Shown here: positions 24,485 to 33,666 of the stretch, piece after piece
Position numbering within the stretch: position 1 is the stretch's first letter
Layout: every line of letters starts with the position of its first letter
Origin: Candidatus Limivivens intestinipullorum
Lineage (GTDB): Bacteria > Bacillota > Clostridia > Lachnospirales > Lachnospiraceae
Assembly (NCBI GenBank): GCA_018711185.1
Contig: DVIQ01000059.1
Location: 1-47,789, forward strand
Direction of reading: 5' to 3'
Length of the DNA stretch: 47,789 nt
Program-made: the position numbers and the translations under genes
Notes under the pieces: model-generated
Databases searched by the model: none
The model's input: the letters and a program-made list of their open reading frames with translations, nothing else
What the model was told of the DNA's origin: nothing

Positions 24485-25930
24485 CTAACTCATTTCGCTT
24501 AAAATATCTTTCGGGCTTTTTCGGAAAATCAGAACGCCGGCAGCGCAGGTGGATAAGACAAGCAAGCCGCCCACGCCGATGCCGTCCGTAAGAAGCATAG
24601 CCGGCGTAAGCGCAGTCTCCACCTTCGTGACCGTAAGCTCCGGCGCCTGATAATCCGTGGCAACCTTCCCCGCGTCCATTTCCTCCTGCAGCCTGGCCTG
24701 CTCCTCCTGCCGTCCTGCCAGATAACCGGCAGCGGCATTGGAAACTGCCGGAGCAATCAGAAAAGAGAGCCCCAGGGCCAGAATGCCGATGCAAACCGCC
24801 TCCGTTAAAATCTGCAGGAGGATCTTACTCTTCGAGATTCCAATGGACAGCAGGATGCCGATTTCATTGGTCCGGTTCCGAATCCAGAAAAGAAAAATCA
24901 AAAACAGGATAAGAAAGGCGGCTCCGGCAACAACCAGAAGCAGCGTGTTGCTGATTTTTTCCAAATCATTGAAGTTAGAAGCCATGGTGTCAAGATTTCC
25001 GTTGTTGTCAATCAGATCATACCACTGCCAGTTGATCTCTGTTTCCTTGATCGCCTCCTTTACGGCGTCGTAATCGTCCACGTCCGCCACTTTAAAATAC
25101 GCTTTTTCATACAGCGGATCGTCCTGCTCCACTTTCTCGGGAAAATGCAGATCCGTGAAGATGACGTTTTCCGAGCGGTAGGTATCGCCGGACATATAAG
25201 GCTGCATCCGTTCCTTCACCTGATAGATTCCCACAATCTCTGCCTCCTGCACAGGCTCTTCTTCTTTTACCGAGTGGAACTGCAGCACATCGCCCACCTT
25301 CAGCTGATTTTTCTCCGCCAGCTCCTGGGAGATCACGCAGACGTCCGTATCCTCCTTTGTGGTCATTCTCCCCTCTTTTATGGTGACATTTCCGCTAAGA
25401 ACATTGGCGTCCAGGGACATATCCCGGTTTCCAATCAGCGCCACCCCCTGGAAATCATTGGTCTGATCCACGTCGGGATCCTCGATCCGCTCAAAGTTTG
25501 CCTGTTTGACCGCGGTTGGAACCGTTGTAATGTTATAGTCGGAAATTCCTTCCACAGCCGCGATTTTTTCAATATCCTCGATTTTCAGAGATTCAAAGGA
25601 ATTATCCGTGGTAACGGACCATACCTCATAGCCGTTGCTGTTCCACTTTTCCTGGTGTACGCCTCCGTAGCTTCCCTGGCCGTCCGGGTACATCTCCGAA
25701 ATTTTTTCGCAGATCTTGGCCAGTCTCTGGCTTCGGTTTTCCGGATTGTATTCCAGCAGAAAGCCCGCTCCAATGGCCTGCCGCGTGCTGTCCTTTACCG
25801 CGATATTGGCCGTGCGGCTTGCCATTCCGGACAAAAACAGCAGGCTGATGATGCAGACTACCAGCAGAAGCAGGATGCTTCTGACCGTTTTTCTGAGGCA
25901 GGACCGCCCTGCCCGTCCAAATAAATTCAT
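24485..25930 (-). CDS. FtsX/MacB-like ABC permease
   Basis: A 481-residue permease. One hydrophobic segment near residues 15-38, a large extracytoplasmic domain (about 40-330), then three segments in the C-terminal FtsX domain (TNEIGILLSIGISKSKILLQ is the typical coupling region). The extracellular loop includes a coiled, charged insert between the last two segments. ATG preceded by GGAGGG, 4 bp after the upstream permease stop. Functions as a pair with the preceding permease. Confidence 0.85.
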   Translation of the reverse strand: MNLFGRAGRSCLRKTVRSILLLLVVCIISLLFLSGMASRTANIAVKDSTRQAIGAGFLLEYNPENRSQRLAKICEKISEMYPDGQGSYGGVHQEKWNSNGYEVWSVTTDNSFESLKIEDIEKIAAVEGISDYNITTVPTAVKQANFERIEDPDVDQTNDFQGVALIGNRDMSLDANVLSGNVTIKEGRMTTKEDTDVCVISQELAEKNQLKVGDVLQFHSVKEEEPVQEAEIVGIYQVKERMQPYMSGDTYRSENVIFTDLHFPEKVEQDDPLYEKAYFKVADVDDYDAVKEAIKETEINWQWYDLIDNNGNLDTMASNFNDLEKISNTLLLVVAGAAFLILFLIFLFWIRNRTNEIGILLSIGISKSKILLQILTEAVCIGILALGLSFLIAPAVSNAAAGYLAGRQEEQARLQEEMDAGKVATDYQAPELTVTKVETALTPAMLLTDGIGVGGLLVLSTCAAGVLIFRKSPKDILSEMS

Positions 25931-25934
25931 CGTT

Positions 25935-27155
25935 TCATCCCTCCATTCGTGACAAAAGATCCTTCGGGTTTTCCAGAAGCACCGGCAGCAGAGAAACCAG
26001 GACAGCGATCACCGCGACGCCCCCGCCGATACAAAGCAGCAACGCAAGATCGACAGGCTCTAAAGACACCTGCAGGGAAAGCCCCGTTTCCGACGCAGCT
26101 GTCAAAAGTCCCTGAAGCCTTCCGGCTGCCAGCCTCCCAAGAACACCGGCCCCAAGCAGGGCCAGAAAAAATACGGCTGCCGCTTCCATCAGCGCTTGCA
26201 GAAAAAGGACGTATCTGGGTTCCCCAAGGCTGATAAATATGGCCATCTCTTTTTGTCGGCTCCGCATCCACATACAGAGCAGCAGGGAAACCAACGCCGT
26301 GCCGGTAACAAAGGCAAGGAGCCGCATCAAGGCCACCGCCCTTGTAATCTGGGTCAGAGGGGCTTTCATCTGCTGATACAAGGCATCTGACGTTGTAATA
26401 TCCGCCTTTTCCTTCAAAATTCCCCGGATTTTCTCAGCCAGCGCGCTTAGCTGTCCGGGCTGTCCGGTATAAGCCGCTATCTTGTAAAAACCGCTGCCGC
26501 CAAAGAGCTCCTGATAAGCCGCGTTGTCTACATAAATCTGATTTTCCACCCGGTAAACCGCAAGTGCGGCATCTTCCTGGCGGCTTTCGTTTCCGGCAAA
26601 ATATTTTCCGATCACGGTCACCGCAACGCTTCCTCCCTTTTCTGTTTCAAGGGAAAAGGTATCCCCAAGCTCCAGGCCGTTGGCGTCAGCCAGGCCGGCA
26701 TTGATCACCGCGCCGTATCTGGTATCCGGCCCGATCAGCTCTCCTTCCGTAAGCCGATAGGACTGGTCCGCGAAGGGACCGTCCGTTTCCATGTCATCAT
26801 AGGACATAAGAATTACCTGCTGATTCTCCAATTCCGTGGAATCGCTGGCAGTCACCGGCGCCAGGTCTGTCAAACGAGCGGTCTGCTGCCCCATTCGGTT
26901 GACGCGCGTTACTTCCGCTGTGTTTTGTATTGCTTCTGCTTCCTCCTCCGTAATCGGGTGGGCGGTATCCAGGACCTCACAGACCACTTGCACCCCTGCC
27001 TTTTCCTCCATGGCGGTTTCCGTATTTTCCGCAGCCCGCAGAATCATGTTCGTGCCAAGGATCATGCTGTTGACCAAAAGGAAAATCAGCAGCAGCAAAA
27101 CCGATTTTGCCCGTTTCCTGATCAGATAAAGAAAGCTTCTCCGATAAAAAGGCAT
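25935..27155 (-). CDS. FtsX/MacB-like ABC permease
   Basis: A 406-residue permease of the same class: N-terminal membrane segment (about 17-38), MacB-type extracytoplasmic domain, then a three-segment FtsX region (KEMAIFISLGEPRYVLFLQAL). ATG preceded by GGGAGGAAGCGAAC. Two different permeases with one ATPase suggest a heterodimeric transporter. In the Firmicutes these are often linked to antimicrobial peptide resistance or export; that role is inferred. Confidence 0.85.
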   Translation of the reverse strand: MPFYRRSFLYLIRKRAKSVLLLLIFLLVNSMILGTNMILRAAENTETAMEEKAGVQVVCEVLDTAHPITEEEAEAIQNTAEVTRVNRMGQQTARLTDLAPVTASDSTELENQQVILMSYDDMETDGPFADQSYRLTEGELIGPDTRYGAVINAGLADANGLELGDTFSLETEKGGSVAVTVIGKYFAGNESRQEDAALAVYRVENQIYVDNAAYQELFGGSGFYKIAAYTGQPGQLSALAEKIRGILKEKADITTSDALYQQMKAPLTQITRAVALMRLLAFVTGTALVSLLLCMWMRSRQKEMAIFISLGEPRYVLFLQALMEAAAVFFLALLGAGVLGRLAAGRLQGLLTAASETGLSLQVSLEPVDLALLLCIGGGVAVIAVLVSLLPVLLENPKDLLSRMEG

Positions 27156-27174
27156 GTTCGCTTCCTCCCATTCT

Positions 27175-27720
27175 CTAATACTGAAACCGCAAAATCAGCA
27201 CTTTCGTGGCGTGAATTTCTCCATTCTCCTGCACAGTCCCATAGACATAAACATTTGTCGATTTTTTTACATCCGAAGCGGAAGCCGCTTCCAGGGTTAC
27301 TGTGCCGGTGGCGCTTTCAATATGCGCGGTCTGAAATACACAGTCTTCTCCATAAGAAACCTTTGTACTCTCCATATCGTCCTCCATGCCTGGCGCCGCG
27401 CTCATAAGCAGCTGTCCGTCATCCTGATCCGGAACAACCTGAAAGCTTCCGTCCTGGAAATCAGATACGCTGCCCCGTAAAACAGCGGTGTTCAGCAAAT
27501 CATCCAGGTTTACGGACTGCTCTGTGGAAGATGTATCTGCCAAAGGGGCAGCGTTTTCACTGTCAGAGCCCGTTGTTTCTTCCTTCCCGTCCGGGGACGT
27601 GTCCGCGGCGTTTTCCTGGCTCGTGGTCTCCCGTTCCTTTCCGTTTGTGCCGCAGCCGGTCAACAGTGCCGCGCAAAGCAGCAGAATCATTGTTTTTGCT
27701 GTTTTCGTATGTCTCATCAT
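27175..27720 (-). CDS. Lipoprotein heading the ABC operon
   Basis: A 181-residue secreted lipoprotein. The signal peptide ends in the lipobox LLTGC (Cys at about residue 23), followed by a 50-residue Ser/Thr/Glu-rich linker and a compact beta-rich C-terminal domain (VLRGSVSDFQDGSFQVVP, TNVYVYGTVQENGEIHATKV), reminiscent of small OB-like DUF5666 domains. No firm family. First gene of the operon, with AAAGGAGATTATT before tandem ATGs. It may bind the ligand of the transporter or an adaptor, as an inference from operon position. Confidence 0.75.
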   Translation of the reverse strand: MMRHTKTAKTMILLLCAALLTGCGTNGKERETTSQENAADTSPDGKEETTGSDSENAAPLADTSSTEQSVNLDDLLNTAVLRGSVSDFQDGSFQVVPDQDDGQLLMSAAPGMEDDMESTKVSYGEDCVFQTAHIESATGTVTLEAASASDVKKSTNVYVYGTVQENGEIHATKVLILRFQY

Positions 27721-27794
27721 AATAATCTCCTTTCTGGCTGCCGTATTCTTTTACGGCCTTTCGGATTCCCCTGGTGAGTTCCGTTTACGGCCCC

Positions 27795-27887
27795 ATCATA
27801 CAAAAAAATCCGTCTAAAAATCCTCAAAGAAAATTCAAAAAGATTTCTTTTTTTTAGAGGATTTTTAGAGGATTTCTCTGCTATACT
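27795..27887. promoter_or_regulatory. Divergent promoters with OmpR-type direct repeats
   Basis: Rightward: two copies of TAGAGGATTT (27855-27864, 27866-27875) at an 11-bp period, then TATACT (27882-27887) as -10 for the response regulator gene. Leftward: related boxes GAGGATTT (27818-27825) and a degenerate copy (about 27806-27813), then TATGAT on the minus strand (27795-27800) for the lipoprotein-ABC operon. The symmetry suggests that one regulator drives both sides and autoregulates. Confidence 0.7.
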
Positions 27888-27914
27888 GGTATACAAAAAG
27901 GGGATCTGACTGAT

Positions 27915-28604
27915 ATGGTAAAAATATTGCTCATAGAAGATGACGCCGACTTGTGCGATTCCATCCGGCAGGAGCTGCTGCGAAACGGCTACGGGGTGGA
28001 CTGCTGCCAGGACGGGGAAACGGCGATGTACTATGCCTTAAATATGGATTACGGTTACGATCTCGTCATCGCGGACCGGATGCTTCCAGTTATCGACGGG
28101 CTGACAATTATTAAAGCAATGCGGCAGAAAGGGATTCCGATTCCTGTAATTATCATTACGGGGATGTCTGCTTTGGACGACCGGGTGGACGGACTGGACG
28201 GCGGGGCGGACGACTACCTTGTAAAGCCCTTTCACATCCGGGAGCTGCTGGCCAGAGTGCGGGCTCTCACAAGAAGGCCTCCACAGCTCCAGGATGATAA
28301 ACGGCTTTCCTATGGGGATCTTTCCTTCGACTTCGCAGCGCGCAAGCTCTCCTGCGGCGGCCGGGATCTGACGCTCACCGCAAAGGAAGCCGAACTTCTG
28401 AGTACGTTTCTGCAGCAGCCGGAAACGGTATTTTCCAGGGAGCAGCTTGTTTTAAAAGTATGGGGAAGCAGTTCCGAGGTGGAACCGGGAAATGTGGACA
28501 ACTATATTTCGTTTCTCCGAAAGCGGCTCAGGGAAGTGAAAAGCGGCTGTGAGATCAAAACCATTTACGGCGCGGGATACCGCCTGGAGAAAGCCCATGC
28601 TTAG
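27915..28604 (+). CDS. OmpR-family response regulator
   Basis: DNA-binding partner of the next gene's kinase; 229 residues. The receiver domain has acidic pocket residues EDD (8-10), phosphorylated Asp54 (VIADRMLP) and Lys in VKPFH. The C-terminal winged helix (about 130-229) ends KTIYGAGYRL. Likely binds the 11-bp-spaced repeats in front of its own gene and the facing ABC operon. Confidence 0.93.
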   Translation: MVKILLIEDDADLCDSIRQELLRNGYGVDCCQDGETAMYYALNMDYGYDLVIADRMLPVIDGLTIIKAMRQKGIPIPVIIITGMSALDDRVDGLDGGADDYLVKPFHIRELLARVRALTRRPPQLQDDKRLSYGDLSFDFAARKLSCGGRDLTLTAKEAELLSTFLQQPETVFSREQLVLKVWGSSSEVEPGNVDNYISFLRKRLREVKSGCEIKTIYGAGYRLEKAHA

Positions 28605-29907
28605 GAAACTGCAAAACCGGCTGCGCGCGGTTCTCATCGCTGTGTTTATGGCAATCGTCACCCTGATCCTTGCTTTCTCCTTCCAAAATACCTTGCAGGC
28701 CCGCAAGACGGCGGATATTACCTATATCCAGCGCATGGCCTCCCTGCTCATCTATGAGCTGGAAGCGGACCCGGAAAGCCCGACCGCGCTTTTGTCCTAC
28801 TATGAAAGGGAGACGCAAGTTTACAGTATACTAAAGGATTCCTCCGGCAGCGTCCTGTTTCAGAGCTCTCCGGAGACTTCCGAAAACCTGGAAGCGCTGG
28901 CAGAGAAAGTCGGAGCCATGTCGGCGGAAACCGCGGCGGCTTCCGCTGACGGCCAGGGTGTCACGCAGCAGGGCGGATGCGTGGAAATCACCGGAGATAA
29001 CCGGGAACGTTACCTTGCGGTTCCGGCAGATATCCGCACACAGGCAGGAGACCGGTATTTTCTCACGTTGTTTTACAGACAGCCGTCCATGCAGTCCCTG
29101 CTTCTGAAACACCTTCCCCCCTGCTGCGCCATCTGGCTTCTTGCCCTTGGCGCAATCCTCTTTGTCAGCCGCGTTCTTCTGCGCCGGGCATTCGAGCCCA
29201 CCGAACGAATGCTCCAAAGCCAGAAAGACTTTGTGGCCGCCGCTTCCCACGAATTAAAATCTCCCCTGGCCGTCATCATGGCCAATGTGGAAACCATCCA
29301 GAACGCGGGCCAGGCGGATTCCCGGACGCAGAAGTCTCTAAGCGTCATCGACACGGAATGCGTCCGAATGGCAAAGCTTGTCCGGGATATGCTGTTCCTG
29401 GCTGCCTCGGACGCGGATAAATGGACAATTCAGACAGAAGAAGTGAACATCGACACCCTCCTGATTACCCTGTACGAGGCCTATGAGCCCGTGTGCAGGA
29501 AAAAATCCATCCGTTTGCAGCTGCGGCTTAGGGATGAGAGCTACCCGCCGCTTCAGACGGATTCAGAGCGGCTTTTTCAGATTCTGAGCGTCTTTCTGGA
29601 CAACGCGGCAGCCTACTCCCCCAAAGGCAGCGCCATCGAACTGGAAACCAGACAGACCGCCAAGGAACTGACCTTTCTTGTGATCGATCACGGACCGGGG
29701 ATCGCCGGGAAGGATAAACCCTTTCTCTTCGACCGCTTCTACCGCGCTGATCCGTCCCGCACAGACAAGTCCCACTTTGGCCTGGGTCTCAGCGTCGCCA
29801 GGGAACTGGCCCGCATGCTGTCCGGGAAAATCGGCTTTGAGGATACGCCGGGAGGGGGAGCGACCTTCTTTCTGACTTTGCCGGTAAAGGCGAAGGCGCA
29901 GCAGTAA
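28597..29907 (+). CDS. Membrane sensor histidine kinase
   Basis: A 436-residue kinase. Two membrane segments (about 10-30 and 170-190) flank an extracytoplasmic sensor domain of about 135 residues; HisKA follows, with the phospho-accepting His in ASHELKSPLAV, and HATPase with DNAAAYS, DHGPGIA and FGLGLSVAREL. The start is ATG 28597, overlapping the end of the regulator gene by eight bases, with GGAG upstream. The facing ABC operon suggests that it senses a peptide or envelope stress; inferred. Confidence 0.9.
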   Translation: MLRKLQNRLRAVLIAVFMAIVTLILAFSFQNTLQARKTADITYIQRMASLLIYELEADPESPTALLSYYERETQVYSILKDSSGSVLFQSSPETSENLEALAEKVGAMSAETAAASADGQGVTQQGGCVEITGDNRERYLAVPADIRTQAGDRYFLTLFYRQPSMQSLLLKHLPPCCAIWLLALGAILFVSRVLLRRAFEPTERMLQSQKDFVAAASHELKSPLAVIMANVETIQNAGQADSRTQKSLSVIDTECVRMAKLVRDMLFLAASDADKWTIQTEEVNIDTLLITLYEAYEPVCRKKSIRLQLRLRDESYPPLQTDSERLFQILSVFLDNAAAYSPKGSAIELETRQTAKELTFLVIDHGPGIAGKDKPFLFDRFYRADPSRTDKSHFGLGLSVARELARMLSGKIGFEDTPGGGATFFLTLPVKAKAQQ

Positions 29908-29997
29908 GAAAGGCTTCTTGACTTTTCACCATCTGCATCACATAATACAGTTGCGTACACACATAACGTACACACAGAAAAGGAGGTTTTTTATGAC

Positions 29998-30213
29998 TTG
30001 TTCCTTTCCCCCTTTGATATCATTCCGTTCACCTCGGAAGACGCTGTTGTTGCCGGAAAGCTTCGAGGTTATCTTGAAAGGCAAGGTACGCCAATCGGTC
30101 CATATGATGTCCAGATCGCAGCGCAGGGATTGTCAAGAGGTGTCACTGTAATCACACATAATACAGACGAGTTCAGCCGCGTACCAAACCTTAAACTAGA
30201 GGACTGGATCTGA
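29998..30213 (+). pseudogene. VapC-like PIN-domain toxin, C-terminal remnant
   Basis: 71 codons matching the second half of a PIN endoribonuclease: GTPIGPYDVQIAAQ and VTVITHNTDEFSRVPNLKLE are the classic end of VapC toxins. The first half, with its conserved acidic residues, is gone. A good ribosome binding site and ATG at 29993 (AAAAGGAGG then TTTTTT) lie in a different frame from this remnant. Just upstream is a 10-bp direct repeat (CGTACACACA at 29954-29963 and 29967-29976). No VapB antitoxin was found. Treated as a decayed toxin-antitoxin locus. Confidence 0.7.
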
Positions 30214-30251
30214 CAGCCCATCTTCAGCCCTCAAAATCTCTTCGTTTCTTC

Positions 30252-31407
30252 TCAATGAAGCCATGGACATATACCGATACCCGCGGCAATCACCAGCATA
30301 ATCAAAGGCACAAGGTATTTCCTGGGATGATGCCACAGGTCACTTTCCGTTTTCCATCCCCGAATGGGGTGCTTCCACTCCAAAGCGGCCGACAAAACGG
30401 CGCTTTGCAGAGGAAACAGCACAGCGGCTCCCACATGGCCGAAGCCCGTCCCGCCCCGGCCAAGCTGCCAGCTGCACAGATAAATCATGGCCGGCATCAA
30501 ATTCACCGCGAAAATAAACAGCCCGTATCTTCTGCAAAACCGGCCCGCCTGTCCAGGCAGCGCCCGGAGCGCCTGCTCCAGGTCCGGATCCGCCGAAAGC
30601 AGCGTACAGACAGGCGTATTTAACGTAAGTATGGCAAGGCCCAGTGGGAACATATCCGGCCCTTGAAGTTCTCCGAACAGCAGCGGCAGAAACCAGGCGA
30701 TCCCGCACAGGCCCGCCGTGTTGACAAGATAGCTTTTATTAGACGTCATATACCGGGCAAGATACACAAACACGCTCCCGGTACGGCTAAAATGGCGAAT
30801 TTTCTTCTTTTTTGCTTTGGCATCATAAAAATCATAGGCATCCGCGAAAGCCAGGTAAAGCCCAGCAGCAAAAAGGCTGACTGCCGCCGCGGCCAGAACG
30901 GCCGTCGTCTGACGCGCCAGCAAAAGCACGGCAAGAATGCCGGCGCTCCACAAGATAGCCAGCACGGTGCGGCCCTTCCGGCACATCCCGCGGCAGGCGG
31001 CCGTCACCGCGCAGGCCATGCAGCCGCAGGCGAGGGCCGCCGCGGCTTCCGCCCCGCTCCATGGCGCCGCCGCGAAAAACAGCGCCCAAAGGAGCAGAGT
31101 TTTCGTTATCAGGGTATGCGCGCCCAGTACCAGCACATAAGAAAAGACAAAGCTCCGATTTTCAAAGGGAAGCGCGAGCATCCCCCGGATCGTCTCCATC
31201 TGGCGCTGTCCGGTAAGGGTCTGCCACATAACGCCCGCAGAAAAAAAAGGCGGATGTGAAATACAAAATACGCGGCGCGACGGACAGATGAAATCCGGCC
31301 CCATAGACCGCCAGGAACAGAATCGCCGCAGCCACCAGACTCTTCCGAATGCTTTCATATTTTGCTCCGAACAGTTGTTTCGCGAACGCCTTAGTATTTC
31401 TCCTCAT
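30252..31407 (-). pseudogene. ABC permease frameshifted at a T8 tract
   Basis: A large membrane protein of about 385 residues once two frames are joined. The N-terminal part starts at ATG 31407 (GGGAGG upstream) with MRRNTKAFAKQLFGAKYES and one hydrophobic segment. The C-terminal part continues with SAGVMWQTLTGQRQ and seven or eight more segments. The frames meet at eight Ts on the coding strand (31241-31248); seven Ts would restore one reading frame. This may be mutation, phase variation, transcriptional slippage or an assembly error. It overlaps the end of its ATPase gene by 17 bp, so it was translated as a pair with it. Confidence 0.65.
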
Positions 31408-32101
31408 CCCACAGCACCTCCCGAATGTTTCCCGCCGCAATCTGGGGACCCGAAAAAGTCCGGCCGATCTTCCCGTGCTCCAAAACAAGCACGCGGTCGG
31501 CAGTCAGGCAGATGCTTTCCAGGATATGGGACGAAAACAGCAGGGCCCCGTACTTTTTATATTCCCCCATAAGCTGATACAAAAACTCCGTGCTTTGAAA
31601 ATCCAATCCGTTCACCGGTTCATCCAGAAGCAGCAGCTTCGGCCGCAGCGCGAAGGCTGTGATCAGGTACGCCTTTTTCCGGTTGCCGGTAGACAGCTCC
31701 TTTAACAAAACATCTGTGTACGCCTCGAAGTGAAACCCTTTGACCAAACCGGAGACATCCGGCTGCGGCACTCCATAGGACGCAGCCGCGTACGCCAGAT
31801 ACTCCCGGAATGTAAAATATGGAAAAGACCGGTCTTCGGCAAACACAATGAAGCGGTCCCGCTGAAAGGCCCTGTCGCGAAAGCCAAAGGGGCGGCCCTC
31901 CCATTTTGCGCCGTCCAGACGGTATCCCTTCAGCAGTCCTGCCAGCGTTTTGATAAAGGTGGTTTTCCCGGCACCGTTGAGCCCGATCAGGCCAACCGCT
32001 TCCTTTGTCCCGAAATCCAGCGATAAACCGGAGAGTACCGGATGTCCCTGGGTGTACCAGACGCTTAAATTGTTCAGAGATAAAAGCGGCGCGCTGCCCA
32101 T
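31391..32101 (-). CDS. ABC-2 type transporter ATP-binding protein
   Basis: A 236-residue ATPase. Walker A GLNGAGKT (40-47), a divergent signature (LSTGNRKKAYL), Walker B LLLLDEPVNGLD, and SSHILES as switch region. It overlaps the frameshifted permease downstream and follows a tiny membrane protein by 3 bp. It belongs to the operon of the LytTR two-component system. Substrate unknown. Confidence 0.88.
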   Translation of the reverse strand: MGSAPLLSLNNLSVWYTQGHPVLSGLSLDFGTKEAVGLIGLNGAGKTTFIKTLAGLLKGYRLDGAKWEGRPFGFRDRAFQRDRFIVFAEDRSFPYFTFREYLAYAAASYGVPQPDVSGLVKGFHFEAYTDVLLKELSTGNRKKAYLITAFALRPKLLLLDEPVNGLDFQSTEFLYQLMGEYKKYGALLFSSHILESICLTADRVLVLEHGKIGRTFSGPQIAAGNIREVLWDEEKY

Positions 32102-32104
32102 GTG

Positions 32105-32278
32105 TCATTCCCCCCGATTCTCTTTGTCGTTCTTCCAGATGGAATAGGCCGAAAGCAGAAACGCGGCGCTGAGAAAAACATACAGCAGCGCAAATGGAAT
32201 GTTCATGGTAAAAAAGCTGAAAATCATGCAGACGGCAAAAACGATGCCAAGAACGATACGAAAATAAAAGTGACGCAT
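32105..32278 (-). CDS. Small membrane protein (57 residues)
   Basis: Start ATG 32278 with TGGAGGATTTGTT before it. Two hydrophobic segments (about 7-26 and 29-49) and a short charged C-terminus, KNDKENRGE. No family recognised. Placed between the sensor kinase and ABC ATPase, so it may be a transporter accessory or a regulator of the kinase; this is inference from position only. Confidence 0.6.
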   Translation of the reverse strand: MRHFYFRIVLGIVFAVCMIFSFFTMNIPFALLYVFLSAAFLLSAYSIWKNDKENRGE

Positions 32279-32385
32279 AACAAATCCTCCATTCGTTTGT
32301 TTTGTTGTTGACGCAATCATACCGCAAAACAAAGCCGTCTGCGTAAATGTCCGCAAACGGCAGGATTTTGACCGCGAAAAGGGTA

Positions 32386-33666
32386 TTATTCCGTTTTTAC
32401 CGGCTGAAAGGACAGGGTGACAACCGCCCGGAACATGCCGTCTTTATAATCTGTTTGAACTATTCCGTCATAGCGGTCTGCCGCTGTCTGTACACTTTTC
32501 AGTCCCCAGCCATGGAAAGCCTTGTCCTCTTTCGAAGTAAGGAGGCTTCCGTCTTTCTGAATCGGCGCGCTGCCGTATCCGTTTTCCACTTTAATAATGA
32601 GCATGGCGTGGATGCGCCGGATAGTCAGGTTCAGGATGCGCAGATGTTTTGGCGCTGTTTTTGCGGCCTCCAGCCCATTGTCCAGCAGATTTCCTAAAAT
32701 CGCCGCCAGATCGACGCTGCGGATATTCGTATTATGGGGATATTCGATATTCACCTTTGTTTTGATCTGTTCCTGCTTTGCCATGGTCATTTTACTGCTG
32801 ATCAGACAGTCAAGGGCCTTATCTCCGGTCCAGACCGTCTGGGAAATCTCCCTGGCCGGAGTCCGCAGATCCTCACAGTACCTCACTGCCTCCCGGGTAT
32901 CGCCCTGGACAAGGCATTGATAAATCGTCTCGATGTGATTGTGCAGGTCGTGATACAGCTTGGCATTCTCCTCGTAGGTACGGCGCAGGGCCTGATAATC
33001 TCTCTCTACGATTTCCGCCTGGTCCTGTTTCAGCCGCGCGATTTCCAGCTCCATCTCCCGCTGCCGGCTCAGGCGGTAAAAAAGCACGGAAAACATCAGT
33101 ACCATGGAAAGGATAATCCATGCGCCCGTCTGGTCTTCATTCAGGGGCAGAATCCTTTGTTCCGAGAGCGTCACTGCCCCCAGCAGACCAAACAAAGCCA
33201 GAGAAGAAGCCAGGCGCATGGATACCGGCGACTTCTCCTTTTGTTTTGCCCAGGCCGCGGCAATGCCAAGCATTACCAGCCGCGCCAGCCAGATACCGGC
33301 AAGATGCTGCGGAACCGCCGGATTCAAAAAGTCCCCGGAGCGAAACAGAATGCCAAAGGCGCCCTGCAGCAGGAAATCCCACAGTCCGACGCCGATTTCA
33401 TAGGAAAAGGCCAAAAACAGACAAAGGTTTCTCTTTCCTCTCAGGGAATACCAAGCCGTCCCGGCCAGGAGCAGCACCTCAGCGCCCATACTCCCGATCC
33501 CGGAAACTCTTTGCAGAACGGTGACAAAAAATCCGCCGGCGGCCGAAAACAGCAAACGTTTTTTCTCCACAGAAAAATCCGTCAGTTTCGCGAGAAAACA
33601 AAGCCCCAGAATCAGGCGCAGTTCATTCGTAAGAAAATCGGAAATGATCAGAAAACCTTCCGTCAT
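32386..33666 (-). CDS. GHKL sensor histidine kinase, LytTR-partner type
   Basis: A 426-residue membrane kinase of the AgrC/VirS style: five or six N-terminal membrane segments (to about 190), a coiled region, the phospho-accepting His in LYHDLHNHIETIY, and an ATPase domain with NLLDNGLEAA and GWGLKSV. No separate sensor domain, as expected for peptide-sensing kinases of this class. The start is ATG 33666, overlapping the regulator stop (ATGA). The upstream regulator and downstream ABC genes suggest peptide sensing, perhaps quorum sensing, though no precursor peptide was found. Confidence 0.85.
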   Translation of the reverse strand: MTEGFLIISDFLTNELRLILGLCFLAKLTDFSVEKKRLLFSAAGGFFVTVLQRVSGIGSMGAEVLLLAGTAWYSLRGKRNLCLFLAFSYEIGVGLWDFLLQGAFGILFRSGDFLNPAVPQHLAGIWLARLVMLGIAAAWAKQKEKSPVSMRLASSLALFGLLGAVTLSEQRILPLNEDQTGAWIILSMVLMFSVLFYRLSRQREMELEIARLKQDQAEIVERDYQALRRTYEENAKLYHDLHNHIETIYQCLVQGDTREAVRYCEDLRTPAREISQTVWTGDKALDCLISSKMTMAKQEQIKTKVNIEYPHNTNIRSVDLAAILGNLLDNGLEAAKTAPKHLRILNLTIRRIHAMLIIKVENGYGSAPIQKDGSLLTSKEDKAFHGWGLKSVQTAADRYDGIVQTDYKDGMFRAVVTLSFQPVKTE

